DNA of 64,000 nt, taken from positions 1,922,001 through 1,986,000 of the forward strand of contig NZ_AP022560.1 of assembly GCF_010726085.1 (NCBI RefSeq). The letters are read 5' to 3'. Both the position numbers and the translations under genes were made by a program. Origin of the DNA: Mycolicibacterium moriokaense (GTDB lineage: Bacteria; Actinomycetota; Actinomycetes; Mycobacteriales; Mycobacteriaceae). The notes beneath the pieces were generated by a model. It had not been told where the DNA came from, made no database searches, and saw only the letters and a program-made list of their open reading frames with translations. Below, in pieces: positions 1-8,023 of this stretch. Position 1 is the first letter of the stretch, and each line of letters starts with the position of its first letter.

Positions 1-937
1 CGGCCTGCCGGGCGATCGACTCGATCGCGTGCAGCGAAAGCTGGTGGAACCACTCGATGTACTGGACGATGTCCGTCAGTGGTAAGTCCAGGTGCAGAAC
101 TATCGTGATACCGAGCGGCGTACAGAGCGCGAACTTGGCGGTGTGGAACTCAATCGCCGCACGGTCCAGCGGCGTTCCCGAGACCGCCTCATAGCGCCGC
201 AGTACCCGGCCGAGGTCGCCCATCGGCTCCGTTACGTTGCGCAGTCGCAGACCCGCGAGATCGTGGGAGACGTCGCCGATGTGGGCGAGTTCGACGTCGA
301 TCAGGCCGGTGATCCGGCCGTCGGCGAACATGTACTGCCCGGTGTCACCGAGAACGAACGCCGGGGTCGACCGGTCGGCCGGGGCGTTACGCCGCAGCCA
401 TCCGATCGCGAACTCCAGCAACGGTTCCGGGCGCTGCTTGAAGTCCCGATAACGGGTCACGAATGTCTCGAAATAATCGAGAGCGAGCGCACGCGGACCG
501 TCGGGGATGCGCAGGCCCGCATCGGCGAACGCCGTCGGGTCGATGGAGTGGATGCGCACGAGCGCGTCGACATAGGAGTCCATCACCGCGTCGACGTCAC
601 GAGGAGCGTCGGCGAGGCACTGATTCGGCGCTCCCGGCAACAGGTCCATCACGATCGCCGATGCCTCACAACCACCCTGAGTGATCTCCCCGTGTACGTG
701 GGGGACGGGGATCTGATGCGCCTCCAGCACCCGAAGGATCTCTGCCTCCGCCGCGACGCCGGCGAAGCCGAACCCCTCGCGATCTCCTCGGACGTAGAGG
801 CCGACCTCCCGATCGCCGCGGTCCGCGGTGACGAACCATGCGGGCCGCCAACGCTGGTGGCGTTCGATGGCGCGCACCGGTCCGATATTCGTCGAGATCC
901 AGTCCTTGACGAGGGAGTCCATGTCGTGGTCAGTCAC
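1..937 (-). CDS. APH/choline-kinase-like phosphotransferase, C-terminus beyond window edge
   Basis: Reverse-strand reading frame that starts at a GTG (rc of 935-937) and runs off the left edge, giving about 312 residues. The N-terminal half has a kinase-like nucleotide-binding lobe, and the second half has a stretch reading FVLGDTGQYMF followed by GLIDVELAHIGD. These match the catalytic loop and the metal-binding D-x-E region of the aminoglycoside phosphotransferase family, although the usual HGD is LGD here. Members phosphorylate small hydroxylated molecules; the substrate is unknown. An ATG at 922 is the alternative start. The gene is divergent from the SDR operon, and a copy of the shared operator motif abuts the GTG. 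Confidence 0.8.
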   Translation of the reverse strand, partial: MTDHDMDSLVKDWISTNIGPVRAIERHQRWRPAWFVTADRGDREVGLYVRGDREGFGFAGVAAEAEILRVLEAHQIPVPHVHGEITQGGCEASAIVMDLLPGAPNQCLADAPRDVDAVMDSYVDALVRIHSIDPTAFADAGLRIPDGPRALALDYFETFVTRYRDFKQRPEPLLEFAIGWLRRNAPADRSTPAFVLGDTGQYMFADGRITGLIDVELAHIGDVSHDLAGLRLRNVTEPMGDLGRVLRRYEAVSGTPLDRAAIEFHTAKFALCTPLGITIVLHLDLPLTDIVQYIEWFHQLSLHAIESIARQA

Positions 938-959
938 TGGACAATAGTACAGAAAGTGT
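938..959. promoter_or_regulatory. Island operator motif, site 1
   Basis: Copy of the shared motif, with core ACAATAGTACAG then AAAGTGT. It lies between the divergent phosphotransferase (start 937) and SDR (start 1020). The 22 bp are almost identical to the site at 12138-12159. Position next to both starts suggests repressor binding; inferred from recurrence only. Confidence 0.7.
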
Positions 960-1019
960 GCTCTCGTAATATCCGGTTTCTCCGCCACCTGACCGGCGGC
1001 GACCCACACTGGAGGCATC

Positions 1020-1808
1020 ATGAGCCCGCTCCGCGTGGACTTCGCTGATACCGTCGCGCTGATCACCGGTGCCAGTGGTGGCATCGGCCGCTTGTTGGCT
1101 CGTCGCTACGCGGACCGCGGGGCGCGGGTGGCACTCGTCGCACGGCGTTCCGATGAACTCAACGCGACCGCCGCCGCGGTCACCGAGGCGGGCGGTGAAG
1201 CGCTCGTGCTGGTCGCCGATATCCGCGACGAGGCACAGTGTGCGGAAGCGGTGGCCGCGACGGTGGCGCGGTGGGGACGCCTCGACGTCCTGGTCAACAA
1301 CGCCGCAATACCGGGCATCGACCAGCCGGTCGCGGAGGCCACAGTCGACAATTGGAACGAGGTACTCGCAACCAATCTCGTCGCACCGATGGTGCTGTCG
1401 CGAGAGGCGTTGCAGCAGACGATGATTCCGGCCAACAGCGGCAACATCCAGTTCTTGTCCTCGGCGGCGGCCCGCACGGTACAACCGCACAAGGCGCACT
1501 ACGCCGCGGCCAAGCTGGCGCTGAGCGCACTCGGGCAGACCCTCGCACTCGAAGTCGGCAGAACCGGGATCCGGGTCAACACACTGGTAATCGGCACGGT
1601 GGAGGGCGAATTGGTCGACAGGTATGTGGCCCGGCGCGCGGCAGCCGACGGGACGAGCCCGGACGAAGTGCGCAGCGGGTTGGCCCGATCGACCAAAATC
1701 GGCAGACTGATCAGTCCGGACGAGGTCGCCGATGTCTCTCTCTGGCTGGCCTCGGATGCCGCGTCGGCGATCACCGGCCAGGACATCAACGTGACGGGAG
1801 GCGGATGA
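1020..1808 (+). CDS. SDR family oxidoreductase
   Basis: 262 residues, the usual length for a classical short-chain dehydrogenase/reductase. The N-terminus has the TGASGGIG nucleotide-binding motif (about residues 16-23), then NNAA, a catalytic Ser in the SSAAA stretch, and Tyr/Lys in HYAAAK (about residue 160). The C-terminus ends with the common G-x-D-I-N-V-T-G-G. It would oxidise or reduce a hydroxyl/keto group with NAD(P). It is first of three genes; its TGA overlaps the next ATG as ATGA, so translation is probably coupled. The upstream region holds the shared operator at 938-959. Confidence 0.93.
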   Translation: MSPLRVDFADTVALITGASGGIGRLLARRYADRGARVALVARRSDELNATAAAVTEAGGEALVLVADIRDEAQCAEAVAATVARWGRLDVLVNNAAIPGIDQPVAEATVDNWNEVLATNLVAPMVLSREALQQTMIPANSGNIQFLSSAAARTVQPHKAHYAAAKLALSALGQTLALEVGRTGIRVNTLVIGTVEGELVDRYVARRAAADGTSPDEVRSGLARSTKIGRLISPDEVADVSLWLASDAASAITGQDINVTGGG

Positions 1809-2326
1809 CTCACCGCGATCCGGTCGCACTGTTGGTGGCGCGCGACGAGATTCGTCAGCTTGCCTACCGGTATTCCGCCGCGCTCGAAGCACGAGACGTC
1901 GAGGCGATGGTCGACTTATACTCGCCAGACGCCCGATTCGGCGAATTCGGCCATGGCCCCGACGCATTGCGCGGACTGATGACCCACAGCCTCGGCGGAA
2001 GTGTGTTCACGGTGATCCTGGTCGCGAACCATCTGATCGATTTCGACGACGACGACCGAGCCCACGGACAGGTGTGGGCGCACTGCTTCGCCCAGACCGA
2101 GGCCGACGGCTTCGTCGAGCAACTCATCAGGTACGACGACCGCTACGAGCGCCGCGACGGACGCTGGCTGTTCAGCCATCGCCGACACCGGCTGTGGTAC
2201 GGCGTCGGCCACACCGAGTCGCCGCTCCGCCAGCCAGCGGCGAACTGGCCGGCCAACCAGGTGGGCGTGGGAGATATTCCACTGTCCGACAACGTGTTCC
2301 ACGCATGGTGGGCGGAGCAGCCGTGA
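1805..2326 (+). CDS. SnoaL-like / nuclear transport factor 2 fold protein
   Basis: 173 residues. The opening (RDEIRQLAYRYSAALEARD, then DLYSPDARF) is the standard N-terminal helix-strand pattern of the SnoaL-like domain, and the C-terminal half has the DRYERRDGRWLFSHRRHR segment typical of these proteins. Family members are small cone-shaped hydratases, isomerases or cyclases; the reaction here is not predictable. ATG overlaps the upstream SDR stop by 4 nt, and the stop overlaps the next GTG, so it sits in the middle of a tight operon with an SDR and an SMP-30 lactonase. Confidence 0.88.
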   Translation: MTHRDPVALLVARDEIRQLAYRYSAALEARDVEAMVDLYSPDARFGEFGHGPDALRGLMTHSLGGSVFTVILVANHLIDFDDDDRAHGQVWAHCFAQTEADGFVEQLIRYDDRYERRDGRWLFSHRRHRLWYGVGHTESPLRQPAANWPANQVGVGDIPLSDNVFHAWWAEQP

Positions 2327-3246
2327 TTCTCGCCGAGGGGTTGGCATTTCCGGAGAGTCCGATCGCGGAGGCGGACGGCTCGGTCCTCGTTTCCGAGATC
2401 GCCGGCGGGTGCATCACGCGGGTCCGGCCGGACGGCACCACCGAGAAGGTCGCCGACACCGGCGGAGGGCCGAACGGGATCGCCCGGCTGCCCGACGGCC
2501 GCCTCGTCGTCTGCCAGAACGGCGGCTCGACGTTCGGTTTCGGGCCGTGGCCCTATGACCTTCCCGGCGCCACGAAGCTGTTCCGGCCGATCGGACCCGC
2601 GGCCGCGCCGCTGACACCTCAGCTTCAGCTCGTCGATACCGACGGCCGAATCGGCACGTTCACAACCGAATTCACCACCCGCGACGGTCAGCGATTGCCG
2701 TTGGTCCGGCCGAGTGACGTGTGTGTGGACTCGGCCGGCGGCTGCTACGTCACCGACGGCGGCACGATCCGGGGCCGCAGCCGGCAGATGACCGGGCTGC
2801 TGTATGCCGGCCCCGACGGCGAATTGCGGGAGGTGCTCTACCCGCTGGAGATGCCCAACGGGGTGGCGCTCTCGCCTGACGAGTCGAAACTGTATGTCGC
2901 CGAGACCAGGACGCGGCGGATCTGGGAATTCGGGCTAGGCGCGCCGGGTGTCATCACCTCCGCGCGCGGGTTGGCTACGGTGCCCAGCGGGGGACCGCTG
3001 AACGTCGGCGGTGCCGACGGCCTGTGCGTCGACAGCGCGGGCCGGATCTTGGTAGCGACGCTGGGCACTGGTGGCGTGACGGTGTTGTCCTCGGACGGAG
3101 ACCTGCTCGGCACCATCGGAGCGGACGACCCGATGACCACCAACATGACGCTCAGCGCGGACGAGTCGACGTTGTACATGACGCTCGCCTCGTCGGGGCG
3201 AATCCTGGTCGTGGCGAACTGGTTGGCCGCGGCGGGGATCCGCTGA
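2323..3246 (+). CDS. SMP-30/gluconolactonase-family protein
   Basis: 307 residues from the GTG that overlaps the preceding stop (GTGA), a typical length for this six-bladed beta-propeller family. Visible landmarks are the early FPESP with a metal-binding Glu, GGGPNGIARLPDGRL, a RPSDVCVDSAGGCYVTDGG segment and PNGVALSPDESKLYVAET, which carry the conserved Glu/Asn/Asp calcium or zinc ligands. Members hydrolyse lactones, so it may open a lactone formed by a ring oxygenation step in this island. It ends a three-gene operon and converges on the amidohydrolase at 3248. Confidence 0.9.
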   Translation: MILAEGLAFPESPIAEADGSVLVSEIAGGCITRVRPDGTTEKVADTGGGPNGIARLPDGRLVVCQNGGSTFGFGPWPYDLPGATKLFRPIGPAAAPLTPQLQLVDTDGRIGTFTTEFTTRDGQRLPLVRPSDVCVDSAGGCYVTDGGTIRGRSRQMTGLLYAGPDGELREVLYPLEMPNGVALSPDESKLYVAETRTRRIWEFGLGAPGVITSARGLATVPSGGPLNVGGADGLCVDSAGRILVATLGTGGVTVLSSDGDLLGTIGADDPMTTNMTLSADESTLYMTLASSGRILVVANWLAAAGIR

Positions 3247-3247
3247 G

Positions 3248-4543
3248 CTACTCCTTGTTGGCCATCTGGTCGGCGAGGTTCTGGATGAAGGCTCCGTACC
3301 CGACGCCACCGTGGTCGGACATCACCGCGTCATAGTCGTACTCCGGTGGGTTCCCGTCATTGGGCCGCCACCCGCTGTCGGCCGTCGACGCCTTGAAGCC
3401 CTCCTCGGGGAACGCGTACCACCGCCGCGCATTGAGTTCCACGATCTTGTGGGCATCCTCGTCGGGCACCGAGGCCAACATCTCCTCGGCGCGTGCGCGG
3501 CTCTTCGGCCAGAACGAATCGGAGTGCGGGTAGTCGCACTCCCAGGTGATGTTGTCGATGCCGATCTGATGGCGCATCGACACCCCGACCTCATCCTCGA
3601 TGAAGCAGCCGGAGATGTTGCGGCGGAACAACTCCGACGGTGCGATAGTCGGATGGATGTTCTGGTAGTACTTGTGCTTGCGCCACACGTAATCCGCGCG
3701 CTCGACGAGATACGGCATCCAGCCGATCCCACCTTCGGAGAACGCGACCTTCAGGTTCGGGTGCTTGTGGAAGACCGGCGAGAACACCAACTCGACGGCC
3801 GCCGCCATCGACGTCGTGCCCATCAGAGTCACCATCACCGCGAACGGCGCCTCGGGTGCCGTCGACGGCGGCATACCGCCCGAACCGAAATGCATGACCG
3901 CCGTCATGTTCGTCTCTTCGAGGGCCGACCAGACCGGATCCCAATGCGGGGTGTGGAAGCTGGGCAGTCCCAGGTTCATCGGATTGTCGGGCAGACCCAG
4001 AGCGCGACAACCCTTGGCGGCGTTGCGCTCGATCTCGGCCACCATCAATTGCGTATCCCACAGCGGGCTGATCATCATCGGGATGAAACGCGCCGGATCG
4101 GTAGCGCACCACTCATCGAGCGAGAAGTCGTTCCAGGCCTGCACACAGAGCAACGCCAAGTCCTTATCGGTGCCCTCGAGGAAGACCGTGCCGCAGAACC
4201 GCGGGAACGACGGGAAGCACAGCATGGCGTGCACGCCGTCGACGTCCATGTCGGTCAGCCGCGCCTTCGGGTCGTAGCAGCCGGGAATCATGTCGTCGAA
4301 GCGCACGGGATCGACACCGAACTCCTCGGGGGACTTGCCTGCGACGGCGTTGAGCCCGATGTTCGGATAGCTGCGGCCCTCGTAGACCCACTGGTGCATC
4401 GGGGGCTTGCCTTCGCGAGGGAACTCGACGATACGAGGCCCGTCGTGCAGGTACTTCTTGGGCAGTCGATCCGACCAGACGTGCGGTGGTTCGATGAGGT
4501 GGTCATCGACGGACAACAGTTTCATCGACGGCTGTAGCGGCAT
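3248..4543 (-). CDS. Amidohydrolase 2 (PF04909) family metal-dependent hydrolase
   Basis: 431 residues from the ATG at 4543; an in-frame ATG at 4591 lies inside the operator motif and is rejected. The protein opens with SVDDHLIEPPHVW, the DHxxEP signature of the large mycobacterial subfamily of TIM-barrel amidohydrolases, and continues with LSEG-like EGGIGWMPYL and WECDYPHSDS near the C-terminus, which supply metal and catalytic residues. Relatives include ACMS and gamma-resorcylate decarboxylases as well as C-C hydrolases. It is a paralogue of the gene at 24336. Both may catalyse C-C cleavage or decarboxylation in the same pathway; that is inference. Confidence 0.9.
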   Translation of the reverse strand: MPLQPSMKLLSVDDHLIEPPHVWSDRLPKKYLHDGPRIVEFPREGKPPMHQWVYEGRSYPNIGLNAVAGKSPEEFGVDPVRFDDMIPGCYDPKARLTDMDVDGVHAMLCFPSFPRFCGTVFLEGTDKDLALLCVQAWNDFSLDEWCATDPARFIPMMISPLWDTQLMVAEIERNAAKGCRALGLPDNPMNLGLPSFHTPHWDPVWSALEETNMTAVMHFGSGGMPPSTAPEAPFAVMVTLMGTTSMAAAVELVFSPVFHKHPNLKVAFSEGGIGWMPYLVERADYVWRKHKYYQNIHPTIAPSELFRRNISGCFIEDEVGVSMRHQIGIDNITWECDYPHSDSFWPKSRARAEEMLASVPDEDAHKIVELNARRWYAFPEEGFKASTADSGWRPNDGNPPEYDYDAVMSDHGGVGYGAFIQNLADQMANKE

Positions 4544-4578
4544 GGCTCGATCCCGGCCCTTCCGGCTGTTAGGGTAAT

Positions 4579-4600
4579 AGAACAACTGCACAGATTATGT
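4579..4600. promoter_or_regulatory. Island operator motif, site 2
   Basis: Motif copy with AGAACAACTGCACAG then ATTATGT (and GTTT following), between the amidohydrolase (start 4543) and the small ORF at 4656. Two GAACA-like elements 8 bp apart are followed by an inverted GTT element. Confidence 0.65.
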
Positions 4601-4655
4601 TTAGCTGACTATACCGTCCGGTGGTGGTCGAGCTCAACCGAGCAAGGAGGCACTG

Positions 4656-4853
4656 ATGGACCCGGGGGATCGCATACCGCACGACGACTGGGCCGATCAG
4701 GACCTGCTGACCCGCGGCGAGGCCGCCCAACGTTTGGCCGCAGAGATCGTTGACGTCAAGGCCAAGGTGGACGCGGGCCAGAACGACGAGGTGACGCTGC
4801 GCCGACTCGCCGCCCTCGAGGAGCTCCACGAGCGATTTCGGGGTAGTGAGTAG
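4656..4853 (+). CDS. Small conserved-type hypothetical protein, 65 aa
   Basis: 65 residues preceded by a very strong ribosome-binding site (AAGGAGG, 8 nt before ATG). The protein is charged and helical. Residues about 17-60 are an amphipathic Ala/Glu/Lys/Arg-rich run that could form a coiled coil or helical hairpin, with no cysteines, membrane segment or recognisable motif. It is divergent from the amidohydrolase and shares its operator region. The length, RBS and codon use argue for a real gene. The function is unknown; it is not a ferredoxin, so it cannot serve the P450s. Confidence 0.75.
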   Translation: MDPGDRIPHDDWADQDLLTRGEAAQRLAAEIVDVKAKVDAGQNDEVTLRRLAALEELHERFRGSE

Positions 4854-4893
4854 CGCTCGGCGCGACCACCGACACCGAAATCGCCCTATGTCA

Positions 4894-6024
4894 CTATGTC
4901 GGGCGCGGTAGGCCCAGTACTCGCTGCGCGACGATGTTGCGCTGAATCTGGGCTGTGCCGCCGTAGATCCCGGCCGCCCGCGACCACACGTAGACATCCC
5001 ATTCCAGGCCCTCGGTGAGCAGCGGTTCGCTGTCGGTGAGGTCCATCATCGTGTGGCCGCAGATCTGGTCGGCACGGGCCATCAGGAGTTTGTCGACGGA
5101 TCCCTCTGGGCCGGGAAGCGCCCCGCGTTGGCGGTCGCTCAGCGAGCGCTGCACCTTGACCTGCAACGCCCGCAGTTCCGCGTACGCCCGGCCGAGACGC
5201 ACCCGGGTCATCGGGGAGTTCTCCAGGCGACCGGAGCGCACCTGCTGCTCCAGGTCGCGCAGTTGCCGTGACAGCCTGCTGATCCAGTTGATGTCGCTGG
5301 GCCCGCGTTCGTAGGCGAGCAACTGGTTGGCGATCGACCAGCCCTGCCCCCGCTCGCCGAGCAGGTTGTCGGCGGGCACGCCGACGTCGTCGAATGTCAC
5401 CTCGGCGAACTCACGGTTGCGTGCGGCGTTGACGATCGGCGTGACGGCGATCCCCGGTGTCGACATCGGGACAAGAAGCACCGAAATACCCTTGTGCTTG
5501 GGGGCATCGGGTTCGGTGCGGCACAACAGGAAGCACCAGTCCGCGACCGCCGCGAAACTCGTCCAGATCTTGCGGCCGTTGACGCGGAACACCCCATCGA
5601 CGAGGTCGGCGCGTGTTCTCAGGCTCGCGAGGTCCGATCCCGCCTCCGGTTCGCTGAACCCCTGGCACCAGCGCACCGATCCCGACAGGAGGCCCGGCAG
5701 CAGTTCGCGGCGCTGCGCATCGGATCCGAAGAGCCGCAGCGCATTACAGAGGTGCCCGATCCCTTCGATCGGCGGCGCACCGGCGCGTCCAAGCTCATCG
5801 TTGAGGATGGCTTCGTAGATCGGCGGCAGACCGTGGCCGCCGTACTCGACGGGAAACGACAGCCCGATGTAGCCGGCCTCGTAAAGCGTCTGGTGCCAGG
5901 CGTTCTGCGCGTCGGCCCGTGCCGCGGGATCGTCGGGGATGGCGGCGTCGGCGCTGTGTTCGTGCAGCCACTTGCGTAGTCGTGCGCGAAAATCCGCTTC
6001 GTCGGGGGAGTCGTTGAAGTCCAT
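4894..6024 (-). CDS. Acyl-CoA dehydrogenase, FadE28-like subunit (pairs with 6039-7076)
   Basis: 376 residues, full-length acyl-CoA dehydrogenase fold: the FSEPEAGSDLAS flavin/substrate motif (about 130-141), a KIWTSFA segment (about 158), and the C-terminal GGTAQIQRNIVAQRVLGLPR. The MCAD-type loop Glu is Gly here (YGGT), but LLAYERGPS carries a Glu at the isovaleryl-CoA-dehydrogenase position. This is the pattern known from the alpha2beta2 steroid side-chain dehydrogenases. It lies 14 nt downstream of a second dehydrogenase gene, so a heterotetramer is likely. It should introduce a double bond into an acyl-CoA. Confidence 0.92.
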   Translation of the reverse strand: MDFNDSPDEADFRARLRKWLHEHSADAAIPDDPAARADAQNAWHQTLYEAGYIGLSFPVEYGGHGLPPIYEAILNDELGRAGAPPIEGIGHLCNALRLFGSDAQRRELLPGLLSGSVRWCQGFSEPEAGSDLASLRTRADLVDGVFRVNGRKIWTSFAAVADWCFLLCRTEPDAPKHKGISVLLVPMSTPGIAVTPIVNAARNREFAEVTFDDVGVPADNLLGERGQGWSIANQLLAYERGPSDINWISRLSRQLRDLEQQVRSGRLENSPMTRVRLGRAYAELRALQVKVQRSLSDRQRGALPGPEGSVDKLLMARADQICGHTMMDLTDSEPLLTEGLEWDVYVWSRAAGIYGGTAQIQRNIVAQRVLGLPRPT

Positions 6025-6038
6025 CAGAAGTCCATCGC

Positions 6039-7076
6039 TTAAGCCAACTCCTCGTTCGCCAGCCGCATCGCCGCGATCGCCTCATACTGCGTGGTCTCGT
6101 CGCCGAACAACCTGCGGTCCAACAGCGTCCGGCGCACGCGCAGGTGAGCGACGTGCTCCCAGGTGATGGCGATACCCCCGAACACCTGGACGGCGGTCTC
6201 GACGACATCGCGGCCGGCGGCCGCCGCATACGCTTTCGCGGTCATCGCCGCCAGCAGCGCTTCCTCGGTCGGCAGGTGATCGATGGCCCAGGCCGCGTGC
6301 CATAGACAGCTTCTGGTGCCCTCGACGCTCACCAGCGCATCGGCCAGCATGTGTTGCACCGCCTGGAACGAGCCGATCTTCACGCCGAACTGCACGCGCT
6401 CACCGGCGTAGCGCACCGCGTCGTCGAGGGCGCCCTGCATGACACCGAGCAGGTCGGCCGCCACCGCGGTCAGCGCCAGCGCCTCGACACGGCGCCAACG
6501 GTCGGCATCGATCGGCTCGCCGACGGCGTACGCCGCTGATGCGGTGGGTGTCCGGCGCAGGGAGCGGGTCAGATCGAGGCCCTCCTCGGCGGCGTCCGGC
6601 AGCGGTGCGCTGTGCAGGCGGCGTACGCCGTCCGACTCTTCAGCGATGAGAACGTGGCTGGCCCCCGCGGCATCGAAAGCGACCGCCCCGGCGTCCGTCG
6701 CGCCGAAGCTCCGCAGGTCAACGGTGACGGCCGGAGCGATGCGCAGCTCTCCATCGGCGAGGCGCTGCAGTTCATCCTGTGCGTTCGCGGCTTCCAGCAT
6801 TTCGGCAGCAAGCACGGCCTGGCCGACCACAGGCACCGCGCACAGCGTGCGGGCGAACTCCTCGATGACGACCACCGTCTCCACCCCGCTGGCGTCCAGA
6901 CCGCACAGGCTGGGGGAGCGCAGCGTAGGGACGCCGAGATCCGCCACGTGGCGCCACTGTTCGGCCAGGACGGCGCCTGCGGGAATGTCGCTGGGATCAG
7001 TCGTCGCGAGTTCGTCCGCAAGGTGGGATGCGGTGTCTCGCAGCAGCTTCTGCTCGTCGGTCAGGCCGATGTCCAT
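6039..7076 (-). CDS. Acyl-CoA dehydrogenase, FadE29-like partner subunit
   Basis: 345 residues beginning MDIGLTDEQKLL, shorter than a standard acyl-CoA dehydrogenase. The C-terminal VQVFGGIAITWEHVAHLRVRR segment is characteristic of the smaller, catalytically supporting subunit of mycobacterial two-gene acyl-CoA dehydrogenases, and the catalytic Glu regions of the large subunit are missing. First gene of a two-gene operon with 4894-6024. Its start is about 95 nt from the operator at 7171-7192, which it shares with the divergent SDR. Assignment to the heteromeric type is from family knowledge. Confidence 0.9.
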   Translation of the reverse strand: MDIGLTDEQKLLRDTASHLADELATTDPSDIPAGAVLAEQWRHVADLGVPTLRSPSLCGLDASGVETVVVIEEFARTLCAVPVVGQAVLAAEMLEAANAQDELQRLADGELRIAPAVTVDLRSFGATDAGAVAFDAAGASHVLIAEESDGVRRLHSAPLPDAAEEGLDLTRSLRRTPTASAAYAVGEPIDADRWRRVEALALTAVAADLLGVMQGALDDAVRYAGERVQFGVKIGSFQAVQHMLADALVSVEGTRSCLWHAAWAIDHLPTEEALLAAMTAKAYAAAAGRDVVETAVQVFGGIAITWEHVAHLRVRRTLLDRRLFGDETTQYEAIAAMRLANEELA

Positions 7077-7170
7077 CGGTTGCCGTCAGTCGACCTGTAC
7101 TCGGGACTCGCACACGGCGGAATCCACTTCGACGCGCATTCCAGCTTCCCCTTCCGTTCGGTTACCATCT

Positions 7171-7192
7171 TGGATGATAGAACGGAAAATGT
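7171..7192. promoter_or_regulatory. Island operator motif, site 3
   Basis: Motif copy (GGATGATAGAACGGAAAATGTTC), with a clear inverted repeat GAAC-N7-GTTC at 7180-7194, followed immediately by another TGTTCAA. It lies between the acyl-CoA dehydrogenase pair and the SDR at 7220. Confidence 0.7.
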
Positions 7193-7219
7193 TCAACTGT
7201 TCAATCTAGGAGGCTCGGC

Positions 7220-8020
7220 TTGTCCCGGCTGGAGAATCGAAACGCCCTCGTCACGGGCGGTGCTCAGGGTCTTGGGCGCGCCATCGCCCGCCGGCTTGCC
7301 GCCGAGGGTGCGCGGGTGACGATCGTCGACCTCAACGAGGACAAGGCGAAGGAGTGCGTCGAGCTCATCGAGTCGGCGGGCGGTAGCGCCGCGTTCGTCA
7401 GGGCGAACGTGGCGAAGCGGGACGACATCGCTGCCGCCACCGCGGCGGGTGCCGTCGACGGTCGACTGGACGTCCTCGTCAACGCCGCCCAGTACTTCGC
7501 CATGCCGAAGGCCCTCGAACTGGTCTCCGACAAGGACTGGGAACTGTCGGAAGCGACGGGCCCCAAGGCGACATTCCGGTTCATGCAGACGGCGTTCGAC
7601 TATCTGAAGGCGTCCGGCAAGGCATCGGTCATCAACTTCGTTTCGGGATCAGCGCTCGGCGGAATGTCCTACACCGCACCGTATTCGGCCGCCAAAGGGG
7701 CGATCCAGGCGCTGACGAAGGTTGCGGCGAACGAGTGGGCGCGACACAACATCCGGGTGAACGCGGTGTGCCCGTTCGCGCTGACGGACGTCCAGCGCGA
7801 CATGATCGGCACCGAATGGGACAACTACACCCGCACCGCGGAGGCGTCGCCGATGAAGCGCGGGGCTGATCCGGACACCGAGATCGCCCCCGCCGTGGCG
7901 TTCCTGGCAAGTGACGACGCATCGTTCGTCACGGGAACGGTGTTGCACATCGACGGCGGTATGACCGAACTGTCCACCGTGGACTACTCGCAGTCTCCCG
8001 GCGTGTTCAAAGCCACTTGA
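7220..8020 (+). CDS. SDR family oxidoreductase
   Basis: 266 residues from a TTG start. The choice rests on a perfect AGGAGG at 7208-7213, six nt before it, with no ATG/GTG nearby. Landmarks are TGGAQGLG (about 12-19), DLNED after strand 2 (an acidic residue that favours NAD), NAAQ, Ser in VSGSA and the YSAAK catalytic pair. The ending DIDGGM is HIDGGM here. It converges on the P450 at 8024 with only 3 nt between the stops. It is probably an alcohol or hydroxyacyl-CoA dehydrogenase of the island. Confidence 0.93.
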   Translation: MSRLENRNALVTGGAQGLGRAIARRLAAEGARVTIVDLNEDKAKECVELIESAGGSAAFVRANVAKRDDIAAATAAGAVDGRLDVLVNAAQYFAMPKALELVSDKDWELSEATGPKATFRFMQTAFDYLKASGKASVINFVSGSALGGMSYTAPYSAAKGAIQALTKVAANEWARHNIRVNAVCPFALTDVQRDMIGTEWDNYTRTAEASPMKRGADPDTEIAPAVAFLASDDASFVTGTVLHIDGGMTELSTVDYSQSPGVFKAT

Positions 8021-8023
8021 GGG

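Noticed and set aside
92..1048. Long plus-strand frame of 318 residues at the left edge
   Set aside because: It is antisense to a well-supported phosphotransferase; its product is Arg/Asp-rich low-complexity with no family pattern.
930..1967. 345-residue minus-strand frame over the first SDR and SnoaL genes
   Set aside because: The plus strand carries a complete SDR with catalytic motifs; the reverse frame is an artefact of high GC.
4544..4591. Upstream ATG adding 16 residues to the amidohydrolase
   Set aside because: It lies inside the operator motif, and the extra residues do not belong to the family N-terminus.
7185..7200. KstR-like box AAC-T-GTT before the SDR
   Set aside because: Half-sites are spaced by 1 instead of 2 nt; the site fits the island motif instead.
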